A stretch of DNA of 64,000 bases from Chionis minor. Taxonomy: Eukaryota; Chordata; Aves; Charadriiformes; Chionididae. The stretch lies in contig VZSF01001524.1 of assembly GCA_013398295.1 (NCBI GenBank), positions 471,384-535,383 on the forward strand, written 5' to 3'. Each line of letters opens with the position of its first letter. Position 1 is the stretch's first letter. The notes beneath the pieces were generated by a model that was given only the letters and a program-made list of their open reading frames with translations, ran no database searches and was not told where the DNA came from. Shown here in pieces: positions 50,585 through 64,000 of this stretch. Position numbers and translations under genes: made by a program.

Positions 50585-53500
50585 ATATAATACTTATAAT
50601 AAGATTGTCCCCCCTTGCTATTCTCCTTTTGCTTGGCAGTAAGTCAGAAAATATCCCAGTACTTCAGAGGATAACACAGGATTGGTGCTTTCCCCATTGT
50701 TGCTGCAGGCTGAGCACTATCAGCCCGTGTCTGCTGTATGCTTGCATCTTTAGTAATTGTTTTTTCAGTTGAAGAAAGTCAGCTATTTAAATGCTTTCTT
50801 GCAAGACATGTTCCAAACACCTTGTTTACATCTCCTCTAAAATGTGAACAAACCAGTGATTCACTCCTGAACTAAGACTTGTATGTTTTGTTTAAGCCTG
50901 AAAGAATTTTTGATGACTGAATGAATTGTTGGAAAGCAGAGTTTTACAGCAGCGAAAGGTGTGAATTACCACCAAACTATTGCACATACGTGCTCTGCAC
51001 CTAGATGCTATGGGAGGGCCACTACACGGGGACAGGACCTGAAGTGCTCGCGTCAAACCTCTCGCTCTCTATGCTAGCTCAGCTCTAGCCCCGCTGCAGG
51101 CTTTTCCCCCACGGACAAGAGCAGGAAGGTGTCGACCCTCATCAGCCGGATGCGCGTGGGGAATAACTCAGCCATGTTCCTTCCAGCTCCCACCCGACAA
51201 ACCGTGCGCCTTCCAGAGATGCCCAGCAGGAGCGGCCACGCAGGGCGCAGCTGGCAGCGACTCCATACTGTCAATAAAACAGGTACCCATAGGCTCATAA
51301 TACACTAGCTATATGGCCTGTTAACTTGGGCAACGCTTCACCCATGGAAAATATAACAGGAATCATAAATCTTCCCAATTGCATAGTGTGGCAAGGGAAA
51401 ACAATAAAAAAGTTCAACCAGCCATCACTCCGACTGTTGCACACAAATCCCATCATAAAATGGCAACAAATACAAATCTTGTTAGTATGTTTCACGTTAA
51501 TTAGAATTTGGCAACCCTTATACATTTAATCAGATTGAAAATCTTGAAACGAACACAGTCCTGTACTAAGCTATGAAAACTGGTCCTGGTGCTCTGCAAC
51601 CAGAAACATTAATTTTCCAAGTGTTTTCCTTTGAATACAGATAGACTCGCTGCACAATTATTGCACACCTCATTTGCAAATCATGGTTAAGTTCCTGCAG
51701 TCATTTCTCTGTATGCAACTTCCTACTTACTGAAACCACATCAAAAATTCAGAGCTGGGAAACCCAATTATGATGCACACAATTTTTTACAGGTGAATAC
51801 TTTGGCATACATTTAGGACCTGGCCTGGTCCTGAAACATTTCTAAAGTGATATTAGCTTAATTATAAATGAATTAAATTTTAAAATTACGAAAACTGTTT
51901 GTGTGATTTTACCTAAATGGGACTTGGTATCTGAAATCTCTAACAATTCACAATTAGGATAAAAATCTATACGGGACTACTCTTAACTCTCAAAAAGAAA
52001 AGGGGACACAGCATTCTGCAAACATGAAAATGAGTATGGGACCAAATCCCAGTTTCTTTATTTATGAGATTCCTGTTTCAATAGGACAGCTCAGGCAGGT
52101 AAAAAGGCAAAGATCTGGCTTTTGATCCTTGCTTCCAGAGCTCTGCAAACATTGAAAGGCTGAAGCAGGTGTAGAGGATGAGGGGTGGAAGCGGGAACAA
52201 CATAAGGAAGGACATGATGCTGCTGCACAGGAAGCAGGCAGCCACGCAGAGCATAGGTGAACGGAGGGATGACTGGGAGGAATGCATCCAATTTCAAGTG
52301 GAAACAGATGATTATGCAGTCAGAACTTTTTGGTTGGAACATTGTATGATCCTTAGTACGTAATCTAGGGTACTCTCTAACAAGTTTTTGACATCTTCTG
52401 ATTCCCACTAGACTTTGTATCTACGGCAGAAGCCTCTGTGAGTTAATTAGTACCTGTTTCCCACCTTCTATTTAGTGCCCAGATATTTCACTCAACAGGT
52501 ATTTCAGCTTGATGCCAGGCTTGCAGTTTTTTTTCCTTTGCCTGCTTAAAAGGAGGACTAATTGGACTGAACTCAAAAAAAAAAGTTTGTTACCTTGAAA
52601 TTCTTCTACTGTTAATAAGGGCTTTCTGTCACATGGGCTTCTTCTATTTAATGATTTAGGCTTGGTTTAATCCTGAGCATGTAGTATGTGCCAGTCTGTT
52701 GTCATGGAGGTCATTGTAATACACTTCCTTTGCAGGATCATGAACAGCCAGCCAGGGAGAGATCATTTTCTTGCTCAAGCATGAAGAACCCTCATAGCAC
52801 AATTTATTTATTTCAATAAATTTATTTATTGTAAAATGCCTGCAAGGTAAAATGATTTTGTTTAATTTCCCTGCAAAAAGTCTGGACACATACATTGTTT
52901 AAAAAATCAGATTCATACCAGGCTGGCCACTGTTCATCTCGCACAGACTCCCACAGGACAAGTTAACCATAAGCCTCCCTGCCAGACCCTCAGGCAAAAA
53001 TTTGAGAAAACAGATGGGCCTTACATTGTGCCCTGAAGGTCAATGGACGTCGGCTCTGCTAGGCCACTGGGAGAAGTAAATTCCTGAGCTGAGGATGTTT
53101 CACAAAGAAAGCAGAGCTTACACTCTCCAGATGTTCAAATTCAGGGTGTGTCAGCAAAAGTTCTCTGGCTGGTCTCAGCTGTCAAGATAGCGCTCAGCGG
53201 AGGAGAAGAGGAAATTCCTCGGGCAGCCTCAGTCCAAGCTACGCTGTTTCACTGGTCCAAACCGATGGTCTTGGATTCACGGCATCAGAATCAACGCAGG
53301 AACCGATAGCTGGAAACAAACAGGGTATGCAGGGACTGTGTATTTCATAAGGAACCTCTCTCTCAATAGCGTAGCTCATACACAATATTCTTTGGTAATA
53401 ATTTTGTAAATTACCTGAAAGTTTCCCGTAGTATGAATTTATTTTTTTTTCCCTCAACCATACCGTTTTGATTTTCCTTCCAAAAGCTTGGGGACACAGT

Positions 53501-54438
53501 GTGCAAAGCCTTCCTTTCAAAGCTGGCTTGCATCCTACCCGTGTTTTTAGTCCGCAACCAAATCTCCCAACATCGCAGGGTTCCCTTTCCGCACAGCCAT
53601 GCATCGCCCTCAAACCTCAGCTTCTGCCTTGGGCGTCTGAGACTGCCACGCCGTGGCAGCAAGCAGCAGCTCCTCCAGAAGCTGTACCCAACTCCCTCAC
53701 GGGGAACTTGGCCAAAACCAGCCTGTCTGAACAATGCTCGCTGCACACTCAACAGGATGTTTGCTCCCATTTATTTTCTGTTTCTCTGCAGGTTGTTTTT
53801 TTCTTGCTTGTTTATTTTTCAGTCTCAGAAGTACTAGCAACAAGCCCAAGTCCCCTGTCACATTGGTTCAGATAAAGAACACAAAACAGTAGGAGCTCTG
53901 GGACTACTGACAGTTTAGACCATTTGCCTACGTCTCCAACTTCCCCCTCAAAAGAATAAAATAAATTAAAAAAAAAAGATATCTTTTCCACAAGATTTTG
54001 TTGCACTTTCTATTACTGGTGTCCTCAGTACAGAGATGGGTTTCTTGCCCCCAGCTCCTGCTTCAGCTGCTGTGGCGGCCACTCAGGCTCTGGTCCCAGT
54101 GATGCCAGGGGAGGATTTGCTTCAAACAGGGGAAGAGAGGATAGGAGTTGGCCAGACCATTAAAGTGGCTACCAAGCTTGGCAGAACACAGCAGTTTCTT
54201 CAACCATGGCCTACCCGGTAGCTGTAATTACAGCCGGTTCAGCAGGACACGGTGCTCAGCAGCTGGCACTGCGCAGCACTCCCCTGCTGCAACTCTGGGA
54301 TCTGGAGAGCTCATCTGAGATGCCTCAGATCTGGCACCACCACCAGCTGGGTCTTTTCAAACCCCTCAACAATGAGCAGCTGGCTCCACCACCAGACAGG
54401 GCTCGTCCAAACCGTCTTCATAATCCCGGGCACCCCTG

Positions 54439-54490
54439 AACCTCAAGTGTACTGAGATAAAAATCCAGAACTTCAAGTGTACCGAGATAA
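54439..54490. repeat. Two-copy 30-bp tandem duplication
   Basis: AACCTCAAGTGTACTGAGAT at 54439 recurs as AACTTCAAGTGTACCGAGAT at 54469, each followed by AA. Two substitutions separate the copies. Confidence 0.85.
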
Positions 54491-55557
54491 CAGTTTTGGA
54501 GAGTGTTTTGTTTGGCTCCAGCCTTGTCTGCATACGAAGATCTTGAAGATGCAGACTAAAACCAGCCTCCCAACACCACTGGGAGGACTGGCTTTTGCAC
54601 TCCCGTCTGATTCCTCAGCCAGCTCGCCTGCAGAGCTGGCACTAAGGAGGCCCTCCTTCAGTAATGCTAATCCGAGTATCTAAAAATCATTACTCACACC
54701 TCCAAAAAGCCATGAAGCTGGCTTGAAAATAAGTCTTAGCACTTTTTGTCTTTCCCTTCTGGTTTCTGGCTTTTTTAGGTTAGTGTTGTACAGGTCGTTT
54801 AGTCTTGCCCTAAGCATACGTGACCTCTCAAACATCACGCTCAAATGAACACTCCTGTTTAACAAAATCAGACTAGTCCTAGCGAGGAAGTTTTATAATT
54901 TGGGCCCTAAATATGCATGGAATTACCAAATCTATTCTGGGTGTAAAAAGTGCTGTTTACAAATTTTCTGCAGAGAGGTTCCAGCCAACATATCCTTGTT
55001 AAGTCCTCCAATGGAAAACTGGAAGCCAGTTCCTGCTGGGTACAAATAAAGCTTTCACATTATTTTACAGGTAGACTTTCTAGAGAAATGGAGAAAAAAA
55101 AGAATTACAGATTAAAAAAAAACCAACCCAGCTCTGGGTTTGTGTATTTACATGATTACAGCATCACTCAAAGATGTGGCTGAATATGTCAGGATATCAG
55201 GTTGATTATTACAAAACCCAGTAGGTTATTCATTTCTGCACCTGTTTCTATAGCAAACACATACTTTCTCCCTTGAATCAGCACTGATTTATCCACCTGG
55301 CTGATGAATGCTAAGTATCATGAAAGATTTGGCAGTGAAGGGGAATTACTCATGAAAACTTTGGCTTTGGTTTCACTTTCAGACCCTACTACTCCCTGTC
55401 TGCTGCTAACTCAAATGGCCAAAAGAGATAATGTCACTGAGGCACTGGGTGGGTATTTCTGCCTATCAAAAATAACGTCTGAGTCCATTTAAAACATGGC
55501 CCATCAATACATACACATAGGAAAAACAAGGAGTAAAGAAAAAAGCTGCTAAATGAT

Positions 55558-56060
55558 CAGAGCATTCTGTGCTCCTGTAACCCCATCTGGAAAAATGCAT
55601 CTGGTTCTGCTCTCCACAATTCAAGGAGTAAGTTGGTAAACCGAAGAAAATTCAGAAAATAGCTGTAAGAGTGAAGAAAGACCTAAATAATACACTTCAG
55701 TGTGGAAGAACTTCATCCTTTTAAGCCTAGCAAAGGGAGGGGGTGACTGCTCATATTCTGCCTAAGTATGAGCACAGGCTCACAGACAAAGCTATAATGA
55801 GATCCAGTGGCTGGGAGCTGAATCTAGACAAATTCAAGCTATAAAATAAGACATATTTTTAACAGCAAGGGTAATTAACCACCACAGCAACCCAGCGAGG
55901 CACTATGGCAAAGTCTCCTTCTTAGGAATTCTTTAAATCAAAATCAGATGTTTTTCTAAAAGACATTGTATTTCAAACAGGAAGAAGCCTGATGCTGTGT
56001 GTCAAACAGGAAGGCGGGCTAGAGCATCGCAGTAGCCCATCTGGCATTACAAACCATAAA
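55558..56060 (+). mobile_element. CR1 LINE, old and degraded
   Basis: Ordered matches to an old amniote CR1 end are visible: CCCATCTGGAAAAATGCATC near the start, CATATTTTTAACAGCAAGGG with GTAATTAACCACC in the middle, then GATGTTTTTCTAAAAGACAT and the tail phrases AAACAGGAAG and GGCGGGCTAGAGCATCGCAG. No open frame remains. Limits are approximate. Confidence 0.75.
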
Positions 56061-56069
56061 CTAGAAGTA

Positions 56070-59000
56070 TTCTTTTGTAATGAACCAGATTCTCCAGGGA
56101 GAATCCGGAGAAAGTTTTACCACTGAAATTGCACGTTACATTGTTGGAACAGGGAGCCTGAAAAAGGTGAAGCAAAGCATCATTTATAGGGAGAGACACT
56201 ATCTTTTATTCAATCAACTGATGCAGTTTGATCAGCTTTCACTAGTTTGCCTGGGGTTTTTTCCAGCTACATCCATTCTAATCTAATAAAATATTTTATC
56301 TCCTGACAAACCCAGCTTCGCTTATCGTGGAAGATGATTGAAGGACTAGTCACAAGATTGTCATTAGGAAATTCAAAGGGAGAGAGAAGCAGACTTACAA
56401 TGAGGATGAGAAGAAGCTGTAAGACATGGGAGGGTGAAGGACAAATGGGACAAAGTTGTGCTTATGCAATAGGTCCAGGGATATATTTAAATACCTAGGG
56501 ATTGTGTACACAGTCAAAAGGCAGAAATTCTTGGTTTATTCAATACAAAGGTGCTGAGCTCCTAAGCATGTGTGGAATTTGTCACAAAATATTAGAAAAG
56601 TTACAATGGCTCAATATCTTCATCTTCCTTTCAAATAGGAATATCTATTTAATTTATGGAAAATAAGAGATCTAACCTCTGATGACCTTGTGCCTGTCTT
56701 CTCTTTACTTACATATATTTTGTATGGCATCGGGAGGGGCCTGGCAAATTGGCTGCTCCTCCTATTGATCAAATAATTGAAATTTCACAAATCCTTACAC
56801 GCAGCGACTTCTGTAATACAAAGCAGGGAAAAGTGTTAGCTGAGTGGGCAGCAAACTGACAAATTATTTACAAAGAGAAAACTATGGATGGCTCCATACA
56901 ACAGAAAGCACATCCTATTTTTCTGAGGCAGACGTTTCCCGTACCTGCATTACATTGTGTGAAATTCCTAACCCTTCAGAACAGAGACTGTCATAGCTTA
57001 AAATTGTGGCTATGGCACGAGCCATCACTTACAAGCTTGATTTGCAGTAATGTTCAATTGCAGGACCCGGGGCCCTTCCAGCTGCTTGCTGGACCCTGAA
57101 GCACCAGTGATGGAGCAGGAAAAACATGGGATGAGTGCCGTCATACTTCTCACCATCAGCTTGCTTCCGATGCCAATAATCATGCAAACCCCTTGCATAA
57201 ATAGCAAAGTGTTTTGCTGTGCCAGACAGTCAAAGTGGGTATGAAAAACCAATCAACTGACTGACAGACAGTGAAGATTATGTAGCAAGAAGATTATAAT
57301 GAAATACCTAGTTATTAAGTGCACTGCAGCATTCTGAATCACTTACAGTTATGATATAAGTACTCCTTTAGTATGTCCCCTAAAATACAATAATATAGGA
57401 TAAGAAATAAGACAGATGAAAAAAATCATATCTTTATCTTGAAACAAAAACAGATCTTTATCTTGAAACAAACAGGATAAGTAGTTTTAAGTGGAGCAAG
57501 GCCATACATAAATTTATTTAAAGCATAACATTGAAAATTAGTCCATTCCTACAAAAGTTTATTTTTAGAAGTAACCCTAGTGATATAACAGTGTGATATT
57601 TATATATAAGCATTACTACTTGAGGTGGTTATAGGTTTGGACTCTCAATAGCCAAGGTTTTAGCCATCAATTAATCAATAATGACATATATAAATATGTC
57701 ATCCTGTGATCAGATTAAAGCCTAGTTTCCTCAAAACACGAAAACATGTACAAAAAGCATAATTACATGAGCTTCATTTTCTTAGTATTCCAAATAAAAT
57801 GCTAACAAACTTCAGGGTCATTCAAAGCATAATACACGTCTTCACAGTCCATGCCACATGTATCTCATTTCCAGTTGGTTGATTTCCAAATAGCATAATA
57901 TGAAAAATACAGAACAGTTCTAAGAATCTTTCCAAAATGTCAGAAATAATTACTTCTGAAGTATGTCTCAGTTACTGCATTTCAGTAAAATACCTACATA
58001 AAAATCTTATTTAGAACTACACATATTCGACATTAATATGTTTCCATCTATACCTGTAAGCTTATGACAAGATATTTTTCCTAGAATCCCCTATAAACTT
58101 ACCTACATTTTATAACATCTCATATTTGTGGATATAGATTAATTACAGGAAAACAGAAAAAAGTAATGAATATATTGGAAAACATCTTCGCAATGTATGT
58201 TTCTCATCACACAAAAATCCCCAGGCATGTAAACATTAGGAAAATTAAACACATACATACATGCAGGCAGGACAAGGATCACGCCAATGACGACACTGTG
58301 GCTACAGCTAACTTATCACTAGAGACCTTGCAAATTTATTACAATTAAAACACAGAGTTATCAATTTATTCTAGTTTAACTTTAGGATAACATGTTTTAC
58401 ATATTATGCTTCTATTTATATACCCACTTACATGGTTTGTCTACAGAAAACAATGCACTGATCTCAAATAAGTAATTCACTTCAGCTAATACATTAAGAA
58501 TGCTCCTCACAGAAACTCCTTCGTAGTACTCCAGGGTACAAATGGCACCTCCAGAAGTACAAAGGATACCAAGAATGGCCTGAAAAAAGATGCCAGAAGC
58601 CAGAGCCCACTTGGAAGTGCCAGCCAAAACTCTCTGCTCAAGGACACGTGTGGCGCTGCTGGGGAGGGAAGGTAGCTGGCCCATGGGGCACTCAGCCCTG
58701 CCTTTCACTACAGCGCCAACCACTACCATCCAACACCACCAGTCTGCTTTGGGGAAAAAAAAAAAACCCACACACAAACTAAACCAAAACAGAAAACCAT
58801 ACAACAAAATCCCTCTGCTATGGAAGAGGCTTTTTTCTAAGGCAGGTATAGCCATCAGGTACTAAACTGCTGTTGACAGTCAATAGGAATCAACAGCCTA
58901 AGTGCTACTTCTGCCACCCACCACACAACGCTGGATAGTGCTACCACCAAAAAGCTGGCCAGCGAGTTTAATCTTTACCCAGAAAGGTTTCCTTACACAC

Positions 59001-59530
59001 CACAAAAACACACTTAGATTTCACAAATGTTTGAATTGCCCATCCGCTGTCCCAGAGATTTTCAATTTTATTTTTTTAATGTAGCCTTCTAGCTTTCAGT
59101 TGCATATAAGGGCTCATCAGACAAATCCTCGTCCACGCTCTTAGTTTCTGTCCTTGAGCAGCTTTATGCTTTCAGCAAGTGAGGATGACCTCATGGCATT
59201 TATATCCCATTTCCGTCAATATTCAATTCTTACACAGTTCCCAATGTGAAACAACATACAGTAACTTACTTGATGCAATACCAGAGGCAAGAGGTAGGCA
59301 AGGAGGAACAGGTCAGTTGTGAAGGGTGACATCACCAACGACAGCTGGCACCAATTCCTGCATCCTAATATCATCTGAGGAAAGGGTCATGCAAATTGTC
59401 GGCGGTGGTTGCCCACTTGGCAACAGCAGAGGGAGTGCAGAAACCCAAATATTGCCAGGTTAGAGAGCCACGGCAAGCTCTCAGAAGGCAAGATAGTACA
59501 AGTACATGATGAGTCAGCAGAATGACAGGA
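56070..59530. other. AT-rich non-coding sequence
   Basis: I see no gene. The part from about 57250 to 58450 is markedly AT-rich. A 24-bp tandem duplication is listed separately. The 147-codon minus frame at 58412-58855 shows hydrophobic runs by chance composition and no known domain. Confidence 0.6.
57430..57475. repeat. Two-copy 24-bp tandem duplication
   Basis: ATCTTTATCTTGAAACAAA occurs at 57430 and again at 57454. The flanking A-runs differ slightly. Confidence 0.85.
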
Positions 59531-59535
59531 CAAAA

Positions 59536-59622
59536 TGAGGCTTTGGGCAAGCAGGTCTAGTGGAAGATATCCTTGCCCATGGCAGGGGGGTTGGAACTAG
59601 ATGATCTTTACAGTCCTTCCCC
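59536..59622 (+). mobile_element. CR1 LINE 3'-end fragment
   Basis: It reads GAGGCTTTGGGCAAGCAGGT, then CTAGTGGAAGATATCCTTGC, then CCATGGCAGG and GTTGGAACTAGATGATCTTT. This is the conserved 3' untranslated end of avian CR1 ('tgggcaacctgatctagtggaaggtgtccctgcccatggcagg'). It is 5'-truncated and lacks the terminal 8-mer repeats. Confidence 0.9.
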
Positions 59623-59629
59623 CAGATGC

Positions 59630-62600
59630 CTGTCTTGCCTCCCCATACACGGGCCTGGGCACAGACACAGGACGTCACATGGCCATGTAGTTCCTGTGGG
59701 GCACAGTCTTCCAAGTGTTTTCATGGCTTTGGGAAATACTTCTGCATTTGTAATTGCCTGCTGCTTTTTGAAGAGAGCTTTGAGACTGCCCTCAAAAGTA
59801 AAGTTTGCCATCCCTGTGATCAGCAAGTGCAGCTGAAGGGCACCCTCCATAGTTTCTAGCACCCTGCAGGCATTATCATGATTAAGAGCTGAACGAGCTA
59901 CTGCTCAGACCTGGGATGGGTGCCTATAGCACCTCCACAAAGTAACCAAGGATCACCCCACGTTCACAGTAGGATTTCAGGAGTACTCTTGAACTATTTT
60001 AGGAGCTTTAGCAACCAAAAAACTTCCTAACTAGAACCTTCTGGTTGTCCCAGCAAAGTACATAGGCTGAACTTCCACCTCAGCCACGGTGACAGGACAC
60101 CTAGGTGTGCTATGTGACACACTGAAAGGAATTTATTCTGACACCAAGGTCTACTGCTTTTCTGCAGAAAGATACAGGGCTTCCATCTGCAGACCTGATA
60201 CATGACCACCTTGCGTGAGCGAGCGCTAACTTCACATGCACACAATGCGATTTTTTCTGTGTAAGTTAAAACAACCTACATATGTTTTGTAGGAGGCTAT
60301 GCAATTAACTAAAAGTTTCACCTCAACAGTATATTGCTATTTTGGTAGACTTAATATCAGTTAATGGGTTCAGAAGTTGTTTTTCTCTACCCAGTGAAAT
60401 GTAAACATATCTCATGATATATTAAGCAGAGTCACATACAAACTGAGATGTGTTGATGCTGTACATCTTCCTGTTTTGCAACGGACTCCTTGAAGTCCTT
60501 TACTTGTTGCATAAATGCTAATCCACCTGGGACCTCAAAGTGAGCAGGGACTTCTCCTGAGAGGCACCATCACCCACATGTGGCAGAAGGGGTGCCACAT
60601 CTGAGTGTCTGAGCAGCAACACAAAGATGCTGTAGGACAGCTACAAAAAGCAGCCAGGTCTCCCGACTCCGACAGTACCTTATGTCCCAATCTCCATTAT
60701 CTGCAACTCAGGCTCCTACAACACCCCTCGCTTTGTAGTACTAGAGTTGTTTTTTTTAAAGTAGCACATGAAAAAACGTACCCATCATATAATTTGTTTT
60801 CTCTCTTTAAGTAGGGGAAGATTCACAGATGCAGATCAATGTTTATTTTGGCAGGGTCTGCTTTGCTAATTATTTATATTTGAAATGACTGTATTTCTAC
60901 TTTGCCAAAAGAACCCCAAGTGAGTTTTGCAAATGAAGCGTGTAAGAGTTCAGCTAACAGTTCATGGTCAGAGAAGGCATGCTATTACACGTGCATTTAG
61001 TAGCAGGTACACTCACACTGCCAAGAGCTGCTTGAAGCCTATGACCCGCACGGTCAGACAGCGCACAACAGCAGCTCACTGCCAAGGACCTGAAGCCATC
61101 CAGTCAAGGAACTACTGAGACCCAGTTTTGACACACACACACAAATAATTAAAGCATGCAGTCTGGATAACAACTGTGTTCCAGCATAGACCCTGTTCTG
61201 GACCATCGGCGAGCCAGGACTCCAGCACTCACACTGCAGCCTCCCCGAGGCCAGTTCGGACACAGCCAGCCAGCCCACCCCTAGTGGTCCTTGTGGTCCT
61301 CCCTCCTTTCACAGCTCATAGTCTTTTATCTCCTGCCAGCGGGTCAAGCATTTGACATTGGCACACAGTCAACACCAGAGGTATTTTCCAACCGCCTTCC
61401 CTTCACAGACTGTTGATTGTGGTCTTAAGACTTCATAAGGCCCAGGAGCCCTTTCAATTGCTTAGGGGCTTAGCACTTGGACATAGATCTTCAAAGACTG
61501 GCCTGGGGTTTCATATGGCTTAATGTGATGTTTAATCACAAAAACTACCACCAGAGCCAGGGGATGAACAATCCTCTGCATGCAATATGGAAAATAATCC
61601 GGTTGTTAGTGGCCATGGTGCAGTATGCATGTGCATAATATACATATATAAAAATACATACATATATAATGATTTTCCTCCCAAGAAACACCTGATGAAA
61701 ACACAAATGAAATATGTTTTCAAGTGTTCTCGCACTTTGGTTTCTGACTGAAACAGGACCCACAGGCTAGGGACGTTTAGATGCAAGGTGGCACTCTCCA
61801 CTACAATGCTTACTGCTTTTAGAGACTGCAAAGCAAGAGGTCTGGAAGTGAATCCCAAAAATAAATCAGTGAGGGGAAAAAAAAGGTAGTGGGAATAAGG
61901 CTGTGGGCAATATCAGTTGAAAGAGATAGGTCATGAATGGTCAGTGACTGGCTGATGGTGTGATGAACTGATGTCACCGACCCCCCAATAAAAAGTTTAT
62001 TTGAAGAGCAGGGCTATAGGGAGGCTGGATCATGATCCTGTGAGAGCACCACAAGCACAAGTCCAAGGTATGGGAAGTTAGTTATGCTGGAGAACAGTAC
62101 AACTCAGTCTCCATGAAAAACATAAATACCATAATTTGGGGAGGAAGGGCAAGTAGAAGTCCAAAAACCATAGGTGAGATAAAGCTATCTCAGTGGAAAG
62201 TCATCTTTAGACGAAGCCTTAATGGGTAGCACAAAATCTCAGCTGGTCTCAGCTGCAATAGCTGCAATAGAAAAAAGTGCTAGACACTGCTTTTAGATTA
62301 TTCTCCTTAAAGAAAACTAAACAAAGTACACAAAGGATTTTTGTTTGATGGTTGCCTTCTGAATTCAGGGGCACATCATATCCTTATTACTGAATAAGGA
62401 AATAAAGAGTTTCTTTGTGGAGTAACAAGTTCCTGGACTTTGTTCTTGAATCTGTGCCCCTCATGTGCTACAAGATCAAAGTGATCTTTTATCCTGAGAG
62501 TTATCATTTGCCCAATATATTTACCGCCATTCCACAAACACAGTTTCAGCAAAGATAAATTATATCAACCACATTTACCCTTTCTTATTGCGTACATAAG

Positions 62601-64000
62601 TGCCATCTTCTGGCCACAACAGGGACTGTAAGCGAAGTGGTTAAAAAACCAAAACCGTTTTAAAACTAAGGAGTAAAGCCTTTGAAGAATTATTTGCTCT
62701 ACAGACAGTAGTGGACAAAGAAAAAGTGCCTACAGATTTAGTGTGAAGAAGTTCCATCTGGAAGGTGAAAGCTTCTTCCTAGAGTTCAGAGCCATCACAT
62801 TTGCAAACATCCTTCTAATGTTGGTAGAGTGGGGAAGGATAGACACAAAGCTCTGCTTTTCGGTGCATCTTAATCAGATAATGTCTTTTGCCTTAGTTGG
62901 AAGCAGATGCAACCAGTGGCCCAGGAAGTCCTTCTTATCCTGTGTTTGCAAGATGAACAGGATGAAATCCGAAAAGCTAAATAGATGCCACAAACAAGGA
63001 TTGTGCCATAGGTACTTCGCAATAATACCTAGGAAAAGTGTTCAAATTGCTTCTTAGGGCTCTTTAGTAGAATTTCAGAGAACCTAACATTTGTCACTCT
63101 TGTATTGTGTTGTCGGGCTGCAGCAGCAACACAAATCCCTATCGGAAATATCCACCCGAATCAAGGGAATCTCAGCAATCTGTTCATGCATCTCATGAAG
63201 AGAGAGACACCTATTGCCACATTGTCATCTCTTCCACAGGATTTCTTTCTCCTCCCTCAAGTGCAATCTGACCAGAAATTTTTTACCAGTATACTACAAA
63301 CCCAAAAATGCTTAAGTTAGTTACATATTCATTCTTGGTCTCAAATACTTTGTTCTTACATCCCACAGTAAATCAAGTACCACTGCTAGTACCCAGAATT
63401 TTATTATACCCCGTAACACTTAGCTGCCTTAAAATACCACCTTTTGAAATAGTGACCACATAATGACTACATGAACATCTTGATGTTAAAAAACACAAAA
63501 CACCTAACTTTCTCATCAGCATGAGGAAGAAACACCAAAAAAAGCCAACTTCCAAAAGCTAGAAAGCAAGTAAGTACAAAACACAACTACTGTTCTTGGC
63601 GATTTTCAAGTCTCTCTTATTATGGGAGAGGAAAAAAGGGACCGAACACGTCTTTTTGAATGCCCAACATAAACATTACAAAATAAGGCACTTCAACCCA
63701 GGGTCAACAGAATGGGTTACTGTAAACACAGATTATACAATATACTGCAAACAGATTATACACAAACAGAAGTAACTTTACAGTCAACTTTACCTCTCTT
63801 GCCCTGGAAAATACGGGGAGGGAAGGAAAGAGGCTAAAAGGAACAATAGGGAGCTATTTATTGTTTCTGTGCAAGATGTTTGGCACAAACTCTTTTGAAA
63901 CCTAAAGTGAGCTTGATGGGTTTTGTGATAATCTTGAAGGACAAAGCCCCCAACACTTCTAGCCTGCTGATGCCAGTAGGAGGTTAAGTACAGAGTAAAG
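59630..64000. other. Non-coding sequence to the window end
   Basis: No gene is supported. A short (CA)n run lies at about 61130-61141, and an alternating TA/CA stretch at about 61640-61670. A stretch at about 62700-62790 (AAGAAGTTCCATCTGGAAGG) weakly recalls a CR1 interior but is too diverged to call. Confidence 0.55.

Larger units (their letters stand above)
48170..55550. other. Non-coding sequence upstream of HUNK
   Basis: I found no gene in this 7.4 kb. It contains a (TACA)n/(TA)n run at about 50086-50116, an AT palindrome and a 30-bp duplication, listed separately. The longest frames (up to 141 codons, 48738-49163) lack recognisable domains. Confidence 0.6.

Noticed and set aside
62695..62800. 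Possible CR1 interior fragment
   Set aside because: Only one short phrase matches; the order and the rest are too diverged to support.
1..64000. CRISPR arrays, operons or bacterial-type systems, and endogenous retroviral genes
   Set aside because: The window is intron-rich vertebrate DNA. I found no spaced repeat arrays, no gag/pol-like frames and no paired long terminal repeats.

Overview
The window looks like nuclear DNA from a bird. It has large introns with GT/AG boundaries, sparse coding sequence, a CpG-rich promoter-like island, and CR1 LINE copies, including one whose residual frame reads like the avian CR1 ORF2 C-terminus. I cannot name the species from sequence alone.

The only gene I can support is HUNK (hormonally up-regulated Neu-associated kinase, also MAK-V), a serine/threonine kinase of the AMPK/SNF1-related group. 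It lies on the minus strand. Five consecutive coding exons are present: 23353-23645, 14248-14303, 8565-8700, 6583-6710 and 959-1094. Their phases join exactly and their splice sites are GT/AG. Together they encode about 250 residues, from the ATP-anchoring lysine strand (VAVK, K91 in human numbering) through HRD, DFG, the activation loop and APE to just past the kinase domain. The first coding exon, which should hold the N-terminus and glycine loop, is not visible. It most likely falls in the 962-base N gap (43596-44557) inside the CpG island. The exons for the long C-terminal tail lie beyond the left edge.

Layout: 1-958 is intron after the last visible exon. 959-23645 holds the five exons and four introns. 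23646 to the gap is intron 1, with a fairly young CR1 (about 24945-25661), a degraded older CR1 (about 32490-33010), a 78-nt homopyrimidine tract and two G-quadruplex-type motifs. About 43530-45070 is the CpG island, with the probable HUNK promoter and first exon. About 45.2-64 kb is non-coding sequence upstream of HUNK, with an old CR1 (about 55558-56060), a CR1 3'-end fragment (about 59536-59622), microsatellites and short tandem duplications. No RNA gene, CRISPR array, retrovirus or second protein-coding gene could be supported.

I found no convincing new biological system. The points most worth checking are the missing HUNK first exon, an exact 235-bp duplication around a single N inside the young CR1 (very probably an assembly artefact), and a small plus-strand ORF beside the CpG island whose stop overlaps a poly(A) signal.
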